Shown here piece after piece: positions 18,256 to 26,181 of a stretch of 64,000 nucleotides of DNA. Location: positions 310,001 to 374,000 of the forward strand of contig NZ_FQYP01000004.1 of assembly GCF_900141785.1 (NCBI RefSeq), given 5' to 3'. The position numbers were made by a program, and so were the translations under genes. Position 1 is the first letter of the stretch. The number at the start of each line of letters is the position of its first letter. The notes under the pieces are model-generated. The model made no database searches and was not told the DNA's origin. It saw only the letters and a list, made by a program, of their open reading frames with translations. This DNA is from Aquimarina spongiae. Its GTDB lineage: Bacteria > Bacteroidota > Bacteroidia > Flavobacteriales > Flavobacteriaceae.

Positions 18256-19752
18256 TCAGTTTTGCAAATTTTCGATCCAATCGTAAATTTTTTTAGCCAC
18301 TGGACCTGCTCCCCTATCATAGTTAGACATTACAGTCACTATATATCCATTATCTAAGAATATATCCAGTTGAGAATTAAGCCCGGGAAATCCACCACCA
18401 TGACCTACTACTTTTCCCGTATTGCCGGATTTAAGAGTAAAACCATATCCATATCCTGCTTTTGCATGATCCGTCCAAAGCAATTCTAATGAAGATTTTG
18501 AAACTAACTTCTCATTCTTTAGCGCCAAGGCAAAAAGATGCAAATCTTTAACTGTAGAAAAACCACCACCAGCTGGACCGCCTTTGATTACATGTTTGTA
18601 GATGTTGTTTTCCCAACCCAGAGGGTTTTTTGAACTAGGAATATATCCTATAGCCAAATTTTCTACAGGTTGATCCATTTCAAAAGCATCAGAATTGATC
18701 ATTTTTGCGGGTTTATAAATATTTTCCCTGATGTATTCAAAATAATCCTGACCTGTGGATTTTTCGATAATTACGCCTAAAAGTAACATACCAGTATTAC
18801 TGTATTTATACTTTTCCCCAGGCGGAAAGACAAGAGTATTGTCTTTAACCAAAGGTTTAAAATCGTCTAAAGATCTAAACAACTCACGAGATGAATTACG
18901 ATAAGTTTTATTAAAGTAACTACCTAATCCACTAGTATGAGATAATAGATGATGAACTGTAATTTTATCTGTAATTTCTTTTGGCAGCCAATCCTGGTCT
19001 ATATAATTGCTTACAACATCGTCTAGAGCTATTTTGTTCTTTTCAACAAGCTGCATAATTGCAATCGCTGTAAACATTTTGTTCATAGAACCAAGATTGA
19101 ACTTTGTGTTTAAAGTGTTTGCTGCATGAAACCTTTTTGAGGCTTCACCATATGCTTTTTCAAATAGAACCTTATCCTTTTTGGCTACTAATACGGCTCC
19201 TGAGAAAAAATCGTTTTTAGATAGCCTACCAAGTAGTGCTGAGGTTTTTTCTATGAGTTCTGTCTCAGAAATTGTTGGCTCTAGAATGTCTGAAGGAGCA
19301 TCTACAGAAGAAAACCATAAACGATCTAGCACATAGTCTGTTTTATTAGTAAAGCTTAGGCTAAAAGCGTACCAAAAATCAAAATTGTTACCTTTTACAA
19401 TGATTACTGTTTTATCCGAAAGTGAGGGGGTATAGGTTCTTGTACTATGGAAATTAACCCCTCCTGTTTTTCTCACATTATCTAATAGGTATCCCTGGAA
19501 ATCTTCTAAAGAGAATTTTTTGAGGATTTCTTTGCTGTCATGTTTTGATACAAATTGACCTATTCTATCAGCATTGTTTGCATTAAAAACATCAATGAGT
19601 TCTTCTACTACTTGACCTAGTTTTCCATCTGGAAAACTAGTGGTATCCGTAAAATCTATGTTGTTGGTCTGTTGTGCATTGCATACCAATGGAAACAGTA
19701 ACAGTGTAGTTATTACCTTCAGTTCGGTAATTACATCTTTTAATTTCAGCAT
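18256..19752 (-). CDS. Exported serine hydrolase, beta-lactamase fold, with extra N-terminal domain
   Basis: A 498-residue PF00144 protein. A signal peptide ends near VCNAQQ. Residues about 30-155 form an extra domain (FDILDVFNANN-like: VEELIDVFNANNADRIGQFV) resembling the DUF3887/SnoaL-like domains often fused to these enzymes. The catalytic region has GSMNKMFTA (SxxK), KYSNTG (a true YxN) and VGHGGGFPG (HxG), so all three motifs are intact. It is probably periplasmic. ATG at 19752. The 196-bp upstream gap holds a paired inverted repeat. Confidence 0.88.
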   Translation of the reverse strand: MLKLKDVITELKVITTLLLFPLVCNAQQTNNIDFTDTTSFPDGKLGQVVEELIDVFNANNADRIGQFVSKHDSKEILKKFSLEDFQGYLLDNVRKTGGVNFHSTRTYTPSLSDKTVIIVKGNNFDFWYAFSLSFTNKTDYVLDRLWFSSVDAPSDILEPTISETELIEKTSALLGRLSKNDFFSGAVLVAKKDKVLFEKAYGEASKRFHAANTLNTKFNLGSMNKMFTAIAIMQLVEKNKIALDDVVSNYIDQDWLPKEITDKITVHHLLSHTSGLGSYFNKTYRNSSRELFRSLDDFKPLVKDNTLVFPPGEKYKYSNTGMLLLGVIIEKSTGQDYFEYIRENIYKPAKMINSDAFEMDQPVENLAIGYIPSSKNPLGWENNIYKHVIKGGPAGGGFSTVKDLHLFALALKNEKLVSKSSLELLWTDHAKAGYGYGFTLKSGNTGKVVGHGGGFPGLNSQLDIFLDNGYIVTVMSNYDRGAGPVAKKIYDWIENLQN

Positions 19753-19761
19753 GAGTTTAAA

Positions 19762-19890
19762 TTTTGATATACTATTTTTTGATAAGGTGAACCAAAAACA
19801 TATCTAACTCCTTGGGGTTTTCAAACGTGATGTTGTACTCGCAATTGGAGAAGGAAAAAGCTATGTTAGTTAAAAAATAGTATATCAAAA
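19762..19890. repeat. 129-bp element bounded by 19-bp perfect inverted repeats
   Basis: TTTTGATATACTATTTTTT at 19762-19780 is the exact reverse complement of 19872-19890; 91 bp lie between. The interior has no open frame and slightly higher GC. The shape is that of a small non-autonomous transposable element or an IS remnant, but no target-site duplication is clear. It lies 9 nt upstream of the serine hydrolase start, so the promoter of that gene must lie within it. Confidence 0.6.
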
Positions 19891-19948
19891 ATTATTCCAT
19901 GAAGTCTAAAAATCAATAGATTAAAGTTAAAAGAACATTCGGTTAACT

Positions 19949-21244
19949 CTATGATTTATTCATAAGCTCTTCAATTTCTTCAGCTTCGATTGGGATGTTG
20001 GCCATTAGATTAAAAGGGGCTCCCTTTTCTTGAATCACTACATCATCTTCTAGTCGAATTCCAAACCCTTCATCAGGAATATAAATCCCTGGCTCTACGG
20101 TAAATACCATGTTGGCTTGCATGGGTTCGGTTAAGATTCCGTAATCATGCGTATCCAAACCGATATGATGAGAAGTTCCATGCATGAAGTATTTTTTGTA
20201 AGCTGGCCAGTCTGGATCTTCATTTTGTACATCCGCTTTATCCAATAGACCTAGACCTAATAATTCTGAAGTCATTAGTTTACCTACCTCAACATGATAG
20301 TCTGCCCAAATAGTACCAGGAACTAGCATTTTGGTAGCATCGTTTTTTACTCTCAACACAGCATCGTACACTTCACGTTGTCTTTTGGTATAGGTTCCTG
20401 AAACAGGGATGGTTCTGGAGAGATCACTAGAGTAATTCGCATACTCCGCGGCAACATCCATCAAGATAAGATCACCCGCTTTACACTGTTGGTTATTTTC
20501 GATATAATGAAGTACGTTGGCATTAGACCCACTGGCAATGATCGGAGTGTAAGCAAAACCTTTGGATCTATTATTAATGAACTCGTGTAAAAGCTCGGCT
20601 TCAATATTATATTCCCATACATCAGGTTTTACAAAATCTAATAGCCTTCTAAACCCTTTTTCGGTGATATTACATGCGATTTGCATCAAGTCTAACTCTA
20701 CCTGATCTTTTACAGAACGTAGGCGTTGTAGGATAGGATTACTCTTGGCAACCGAGTGTGCGGGATATTTGTTTTTCCACCACTTGGTAAATCGATCTTC
20801 TCGTGTTTCGGTTTCTACATGAGATCGGTAATGCTCATTAGTGTTTACATATACCGTGTCGCATTGCGTCATGATTTCGAAAAAGACTTTTTCAAGATCT
20901 GAAAGCCAGTATACGGTTTTGATCCCTGAAACGTCGAATGCCTTTTCTTTGGTTAATTTTTCACCCTCCCAAATGGCAATCAATTCGCTGGTTTCTTTCA
21001 GAAACAATACCTCTCTATGTTTTTCTTTTGGAGCATCAGGAAAGAGCAATAAAACACTTTCTTCTTGATCTACACCACTGAGATAAAAAATATCGCGGTG
21101 TTGTTCAAAAGGCATCATACTATCTGCACTAATCGGGTAGATATCGTTACTATTAAATACAGCTATACTATTGGGTTTCATCTGTGCAGTAAAATTCTTT
21201 CTGTTTTTGATGAATAGGTTTTTGTCTATAGGATGATATTTCAT
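19949..21244 (-). CDS. pepP: Xaa-Pro aminopeptidase (aminopeptidase P)
   Basis: A 431-residue M24B metallopeptidase that removes N-terminal residues preceding proline. The creatinase-like N-terminal domain (about 1-170) is followed by the pita-bread domain with metal ligands in LMDVAAEYANYSSDLSRT (two Asp), HGTSHHIGLDTHDYG (His), VEPGIYIPDEG (Glu) and IRLEDDVVI (Glu). No signal peptide, hence cytosolic. Start ATG at 21244. Length normal. Confidence 0.93.
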   Translation of the reverse strand: MKYHPIDKNLFIKNRKNFTAQMKPNSIAVFNSNDIYPISADSMMPFEQHRDIFYLSGVDQEESVLLLFPDAPKEKHREVLFLKETSELIAIWEGEKLTKEKAFDVSGIKTVYWLSDLEKVFFEIMTQCDTVYVNTNEHYRSHVETETREDRFTKWWKNKYPAHSVAKSNPILQRLRSVKDQVELDLMQIACNITEKGFRRLLDFVKPDVWEYNIEAELLHEFINNRSKGFAYTPIIASGSNANVLHYIENNQQCKAGDLILMDVAAEYANYSSDLSRTIPVSGTYTKRQREVYDAVLRVKNDATKMLVPGTIWADYHVEVGKLMTSELLGLGLLDKADVQNEDPDWPAYKKYFMHGTSHHIGLDTHDYGILTEPMQANMVFTVEPGIYIPDEGFGIRLEDDVVIQEKGAPFNLMANIPIEAEEIEELMNKS

Positions 21245-21296
21245 GAGTTGCTATTTTGAAATGTGTTTTCAAAAATAGTGTTATTATAGATTCTAA

Positions 21297-21328
21297 TAAA
21301 AAAGGAACCCAAACAATTTTGAGTTCCT
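21297..21328 (-). terminator. Intrinsic terminator of the glycine-rich protein gene
   Basis: On the minus strand AGGAACTCAAA (21328-21318) pairs with TTTGGGTTCCT (21313-21303), with one G-T wobble and a four-nt loop, followed by T residues. Confidence 0.7.
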
Positions 21329-21359
21329 GTATAAGTTAACTTCCTAAATGCTATTTTAA

Positions 21360-21638
21360 TTACTTAAAAGACTTTTTGATTAACCCTATAATAGCCATCA
21401 AAACACCACCTCCAACACCACCGCTGGCTATGCTTCCTAAAATCCCGGCGATATCCATACCACCACCGGTATCAATACCTAAAAGCCCCAGTAAGTAGCC
21501 GCCTATACCACCTCCTAGTATACCTAAAACAGAGTTTCCAATTCTACCAAAAGATGCATTTTTGAGTAGAGAACCTGCGATATTTCCTCCTATTGCACCA
21601 CTGACTAATTGAATGATTAACGGTAAGTATTCTTCCAT
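21360..21638 (-). CDS. Small glycine-zipper membrane protein
   Basis: A 92-residue hydrophobic protein, nearly all Gly, Ile, Leu, Ala and Ser, with GxxxG-type spacing in segments around residues 11-27, 34-52 and 62-88 (for example GNIAGSLLKN and GILGGGIGGYLLGLLG). A basic C-terminus (KKSFK) suits an inner-membrane protein with the end in the cytosol. Similar short proteins are common in Bacteroidota; role unknown. Monocistronic with its own terminator. ATG at 21638. Confidence 0.75.
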   Translation of the reverse strand: MEEYLPLIIQLVSGAIGGNIAGSLLKNASFGRIGNSVLGILGGGIGGYLLGLLGIDTGGGMDIAGILGSIASGGVGGGVLMAIIGLIKKSFK

Positions 21639-21783
21639 AATTTGTGTGTTTAATTAATTAGTTTTCAATAAATTAACTAAAAAAATACGGTATTCACAAA
21701 AACTTGATATCATTTTCGATAACAAAACAGCGCAAATAATTACACTCTTTTTACTAAAAATCTTGCTTTTTGCTATTCAGTAT

Positions 21784-22482
21784 TTATGAATAGTCGATTT
21801 TGTCAATCACATTTTTTCGATACGATTTACCAATAGGTAGTTTGCTATCATTTTGTAACACAAATTGATTTCCATCGATAAATTTGAGCTGATCAAAATT
21901 GACCACAAAAGACTTATGAATTCTCAAAAAAGATGGCGGCAGTTTTGCCATAAAATCGGTAAGTGTTTGGGGGGTAAGAATCATTTGATCCGTATAAATT
22001 TTTATATAATTACCATAGGCTTCGATATAAGAAATATCATTGGTATTTAGTTTAATGATCTTTTTATCACTTTTTACAAAAATGGTTTTCGAAGTATCTT
22101 TTTCTTCTTTTATCACCGTTTTGTCAACTTCTTGTTTGGGTTTAACCTTATAAATAGCTTGTAAAAATCGTTCTAAAGAAAAAGGTTTTAATAAGTAATC
22201 CGTGACGGAGAGTTCAAATCCCATAACTGCATGTTCTGGGTATGCCGTGGTGATAATTACAGCTGGTTTTTGTTGTAACGTTTTAAGCAGACTTAACCCT
22301 GATAATTTGGGCATGTTAATATCGAGAAACAGAATATCCGGAGATTCTTTTTGCAAAACTTCTATAACTTCAAAAGCATTTTTGCAAGAGGCAATAAGCT
22401 CAAGATTCGGAATCTCTTGGATATAATTTTCTAAAATCTGCCTGGCGATGGGTTCATCATCTGCTATGATACATTTCATCAT
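21784..22482 (-). CDS. LytTR-family response regulator
   Basis: A 232-residue regulator: a receiver domain (about 1-120) with IIADDEP, the phospho-acceptor Asp in DILFLDINMP, and the Lys in DYLLKPF, then a LytTR DNA-binding domain with FVKSDKKIIKLNTNDISYIEA and FLRIHKSFVVN. It lies two nucleotides after the histidine kinase stop, so the pair is translated together. Start taken at the ATG at 22482; the ATG at 22479 is equally possible, while the longer TTG start would overlap the kinase gene. Its targets are likely the divergent ABC exporter or the pair itself. Confidence 0.92.
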   Translation of the reverse strand: MMKCIIADDEPIARQILENYIQEIPNLELIASCKNAFEVIEVLQKESPDILFLDINMPKLSGLSLLKTLQQKPAVIITTAYPEHAVMGFELSVTDYLLKPFSLERFLQAIYKVKPKQEVDKTVIKEEKDTSKTIFVKSDKKIIKLNTNDISYIEAYGNYIKIYTDQMILTPQTLTDFMAKLPPSFLRIHKSFVVNFDQLKFIDGNQFVLQNDSKLPIGKSYRKNVIDKIDYS

Positions 22483-22484
22483 GA

Positions 22485-23462
22485 TCAAAACTGTAAAGTT
22501 AATTGCACATCAAAAATTTCTTTATTGGACCTAATTTTCAGTTGATGTTTATCTGCGTAAATCAAATCTAGTCGTTTTTTGGCATTTTGTAAACCAATGC
22601 CACTTTTTCCTGTTTCCAAATTTTCTTTATTCCCTAGATTATCAGTGTATGTATTACTGCATGTAAATTTCATTTCGGTTTCTGAAACTGATAAAGTAAT
22701 ATGAACATTGCTTTCAGAATTTGTGGAAGCATCCAAATGCTTAAAAGCATTTTCTACAAATACGATCAAAAGCATAGGGGCAACCTGCCTAGAAAAAACA
22801 TCACCACTTCTATCAAACTGAATTTTTGTACTACTTTCTAATCTGATTTTCTCTAAAGAAATGTAGTTTTCCAGATACTGTATTTCCTTTTCTAGCGGAA
22901 CAAAAGTTTCTTGTGTATCATAAAGACTATAGCGCAAAAGGTCAGATAGTGTGAGCATTAAGCCTGGTAATTTTTCAGATTTTATTACTGATAATCCGTA
23001 CAGGTTGTTTAAGGTATTGAATAAAAAATGAGGATTAAGCTGCGCTTTGAGTAACTTTAATTCCGCATCTTTTTCTTGTTGTCTTCTATAAAAGCTATCC
23101 CTTGCAAGTTTGATGGTAGAGGAGAAAGATAATGCCAAAATCATAACCCCTACAAAATTAAACCACATCTTCCATTCGAACTCCTGATCGTTGACAATTC
23201 CCATTATGTAAACAAGAATGGTATTCCATATCATGAGATGTACAAAAAATAAAGCAATACATTTCTTTAGGTTTTTTTGTAGATACGGAAGAATATAAAG
23301 ATTGTTGATATATACCGGAGGTGCCAATAGTACCACTACAAACAATGCTGCCAACCATCTGTTATCTGCTTGTATAGTAGCTAATAGAATGATAAAGAGC
23401 AGTAACCAAATAAAAAGGTTCTGCACAATTTTGTTATCGATCCAAGAATCTAGTTTTGACAT
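22485..23462 (-). CDS. LytS-like membrane histidine kinase
   Basis: A 325-residue kinase of the His_kinase (PF06580) type. Four membrane helices in the first 130 residues are followed by a short coiled coil (RRQQEKDAELKLLKAQ), the H-box NPHFLFNTLNNLYGL, and an ATPase domain with VENAFKHLD and the glycine box GKSGIGLQNAKKRLDL. There is no extracellular domain of size, so the sensed signal is likely within or near the membrane. Partner of the LytTR regulator directly downstream. Divergent from an ABC exporter gene; 221 bp between. Confidence 0.92.
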   Translation of the reverse strand: MSKLDSWIDNKIVQNLFIWLLLFIILLATIQADNRWLAALFVVVLLAPPVYINNLYILPYLQKNLKKCIALFFVHLMIWNTILVYIMGIVNDQEFEWKMWFNFVGVMILALSFSSTIKLARDSFYRRQQEKDAELKLLKAQLNPHFLFNTLNNLYGLSVIKSEKLPGLMLTLSDLLRYSLYDTQETFVPLEKEIQYLENYISLEKIRLESSTKIQFDRSGDVFSRQVAPMLLIVFVENAFKHLDASTNSESNVHITLSVSETEMKFTCSNTYTDNLGNKENLETGKSGIGLQNAKKRLDLIYADKHQLKIRSNKEIFDVQLTLQF

Positions 23463-23683
23463 GTTGATGAAATAAAACCTAAAAATAAGAGATGGTATCC
23501 AAAAACGTACTTTTTAATGACAAAAGACCCGTTTTTGGGTTCAACTCATACGATTTTCATGATAAGAGGGTAATAAAAGGTTCATCATTTTTGTCAATAC
23601 ACTCATCATTATTTATTGAATTTATATAGACCAACATAGATTTTTGGCAACAGAATATTCTTTAACCGTAAAAGCAAATAAAG

Positions 23684-24544
23684 ATGAAGCTAGAAATCAA
23701 TAATGTCTCAAAACGATATACCAGAAAAAAATATGGAGTACAGAATTTTTCATTAACAGTAGAAAAAGGAATTTTGGGTCTATTAGGGCCCAATGGTGCT
23801 GGAAAATCTACATTGATGAAAATGATCGCTACCGTAAACAAGCCTACCGAAGGAATCATTCTGCTGAATAAAAATAATATTGTAAAGGATGCAAACTATA
23901 TGCGGGAACAATTAGGTTTTTTACCGCAGGATTTTGGAGTGTATCCTAATTTGAATGCTTTTGAGTTTTTGCAATACATAGCAGCTATCAAAGGAGTTGG
24001 GGGAAGCGGACTGAAAGACAGAATCGAAAAGCTGTTAGAAGGACTTAACTTAATCGATGCGGCATCAAAACCAATAGGCAGTTATTCTGGAGGAATGAAA
24101 CAACGAGTAGGAATTGCACAGACACTGCTCAATAATCCCAAAATCATCATTTTTGATGAACCCACTGTAGGTTTGGATCCCGAAGAACGGGTTCGATTTA
24201 GAAATCTTATTTCAGACTTAGCGAGTCAGAGTATTGTAATATTATCTTCTCATATCGTATCAGATATCGATATGATTGCTGATACTGTTGCCATCATGAA
24301 AAATGGCACTTTGATCACCCAAGGAAATAGACAGGATATTATAGATCATGTAGAAGGTAAAGTATTCGAAATCAAAATTGAAGATGAAGCTGTATCAGAA
24401 TTTAAGAATCAGGTAACAACATTAAGTACTGCACGCTATAAGGGCAAGACCACTATTCGGTACATTTCAGATACGGCAATGAGCAATTCGAGACCTCAAA
24501 AAGCCACTCTAGAAGATGCTTATTTATACCTAACCAAAAACTAA
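23684..24544 (+). CDS. ABC transporter ATP-binding protein
   Basis: A 286-residue ATPase with Walker A GPNGAGKST (near residue 36), Q-loop LPQDFG, signature YSGGMKQR and Walker B IIIFDEPTVGLDP; the C-terminal part is typical of ABC-2 exporters of the CcmA/NatA type. It pairs with the permease 12 nt downstream. Divergent LytS/LytTR control suggests a drug, peptide or lipid efflux pump induced by membrane stress, but substrate is inference. Confidence 0.93.
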   Translation: MKLEINNVSKRYTRKKYGVQNFSLTVEKGILGLLGPNGAGKSTLMKMIATVNKPTEGIILLNKNNIVKDANYMREQLGFLPQDFGVYPNLNAFEFLQYIAAIKGVGGSGLKDRIEKLLEGLNLIDAASKPIGSYSGGMKQRVGIAQTLLNNPKIIIFDEPTVGLDPEERVRFRNLISDLASQSIVILSSHIVSDIDMIADTVAIMKNGTLITQGNRQDIIDHVEGKVFEIKIEDEAVSEFKNQVTTLSTARYKGKTTIRYISDTAMSNSRPQKATLEDAYLYLTKN

Positions 24545-24556
24545 TCCTTTGTACTC

Positions 24557-26104
24557 ATGAGATCCTTTTTGACCATCATAAAATTAGATTATCTAACACG
24601 TATCCGAAGTTATTCTTTCTTAATTACACTTTGTGCAACTTTGGCTATTTCATACACCTTTGTTCCAGAACCCAATGCCAGTTACTCCACCATTAGGATT
24701 GGTGATTACGTTGGCAACTATAATTCGGCATGGTTTGGATATGTAACCGCGATGATGAGTAGCGTATTTTTATCTTTGATTGGCTTTTATTTGGTAAACA
24801 ATAGTATCCAAAAGGACGTCAAAACTAAAGTAGGTCAAATTCTTGCTACTACAAGAATTAAGAACTTCAGTTATTTATTGTCTAGAGTTTTTAGCAATTT
24901 TTTGGTGCTAATTACCATCGTATGCATTACTTTTTTGATGAGTATTCTTCTTTTTATTTTATATAATGATGGGTTTGATTTTGAGATCTTGCAATTTGTT
25001 AAACCTTATGTAATTATTGCACTACCAGCTATTTTTTGGATTTCGGTCTTGGCAGTATTGTTCGAGGTAATAATAGGCAGATATACTGTGATTCAAAACA
25101 TACTCTTTTTTGTGCTGTTTTCTTTTTTTTTGTTGTTTTCATCTCAAGACAAAATGAAATATAATTTAGATGTTTTTGGAAATAAAATAGTGATGAATGC
25201 TATGGAAGAAAGTGTTCGTAAGCTATTGCCTGCTCATAAGACCTCTAAGATGACCATAGGATATGTTTTGGGAAATACCACCAAAGCAAAAAAATTTAAT
25301 TTTGAAGGAATTGATTTCCCTTCTTCTTTTATCGCAAGTCGCTTGGGATGGATTTTTTTTGGAGTTCTTCTCATTGCTATAGTTACCCCTTTCTTTCATA
25401 GGTTCAATACCAAAGAAAGAACATCCTCCACAAAAACAAAGCAACATATCGTATCGAGTTTTGGATCTAGGGAGGTTATCCTATCTCAATTACCCAAGCC
25501 TCAAATAGATCAAAGTATACTGCCATTGATTAAAACAGAACTATTTTTATTAATACGAAAAGGGAATAAGTGGCTGTGGATGGTCAATGCAATAGGCATG
25601 ATCTTATTGGCGTTTTTAAACATTGAGGTTGCCCATCAAATGGTGTTACCCATTTTATGGTTTTTGCAGGTACACAGGTTGTCAGATCTTACCACAAAAG
25701 AACTGGAAAATGATGTATTTTATTTTACGTTTTCAGCATTTAGACCTTTGCGTAGAATTTTGATTTCGCAGATAATCGCCGGAGTGATATTAATGATAGG
25801 TTTGGCATTTCCTCTACTGTTTCTTTACGGATGTCTTCTGGATATTAATGCGTTGATGTTTATTTTGTTAGGTGCCATTTTTATCGTATTTCTAGCGCTA
25901 TTTTTAGGAATTTTTACCCAAACTAAGAAGTTGTTTGAGATCTTGTTTTTCTTCATTACTTATGCAAACATTAATAAGATTCCGGTTTTTGATTATTTCG
26001 GTGGGATTTCTCCGAATAGAATGCAAATTCTATACGTATCTGCTTTAGTTATAGGTTTTGGCACCATGAGTTTTCTTAAAAGAAGAAGTGACCTCAGAAG
26101 GTAA
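24557..26104 (+). CDS. ABC-2 type permease
   Basis: A 515-residue inner-membrane protein with about 11-12 predicted helices in two halves: a helix at 17-35, a soluble stretch, a helix cluster at 60-180, helices near 275 and a second cluster at 340-510. This two-halves layout with a cytosolic loop near residues 290-330 suits a fused ABC-2 permease. It ends with RRRSDLRR, a positive cytosolic tail. It follows its ATPase after 12 nt. ATG at 24557. Confidence 0.85.
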   Translation: MRSFLTIIKLDYLTRIRSYSFLITLCATLAISYTFVPEPNASYSTIRIGDYVGNYNSAWFGYVTAMMSSVFLSLIGFYLVNNSIQKDVKTKVGQILATTRIKNFSYLLSRVFSNFLVLITIVCITFLMSILLFILYNDGFDFEILQFVKPYVIIALPAIFWISVLAVLFEVIIGRYTVIQNILFFVLFSFFLLFSSQDKMKYNLDVFGNKIVMNAMEESVRKLLPAHKTSKMTIGYVLGNTTKAKKFNFEGIDFPSSFIASRLGWIFFGVLLIAIVTPFFHRFNTKERTSSTKTKQHIVSSFGSREVILSQLPKPQIDQSILPLIKTELFLLIRKGNKWLWMVNAIGMILLAFLNIEVAHQMVLPILWFLQVHRLSDLTTKELENDVFYFTFSAFRPLRRILISQIIAGVILMIGLAFPLLFLYGCLLDINALMFILLGAIFIVFLALFLGIFTQTKKLFEILFFFITYANINKIPVFDYFGGISPNRMQILYVSALVIGFGTMSFLKRRSDLRR

Positions 26105-26144
26105 AGACATATTTGGAAGTAGTTAAACAATAACTAAAAATTTT

Positions 26145-26170
26145 GAGATTGTTTTAACAATATCTACTTT
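26145..26170 (+). promoter_or_regulatory. Possible promoter with internal palindrome before the sortilin-like gene
   Basis: TTG at 26143-26145 is followed after 19 nt by TACTTTCA (six of eight matches to TAnnTTTG). The spacer holds the palindrome ATTGTT-TT-AACAAT (26148-26161), a possible operator. Confidence 0.3.
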
Positions 26171-26181
26171 CAGGCCACTAA

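Noticed and set aside
23527-23540. ACCC-GTTTTT-GGGT hairpin between the histidine kinase and the ABC exporter
   Set aside because: Only four paired bases; too short to call an operator or terminator, though the region should hold both promoters.
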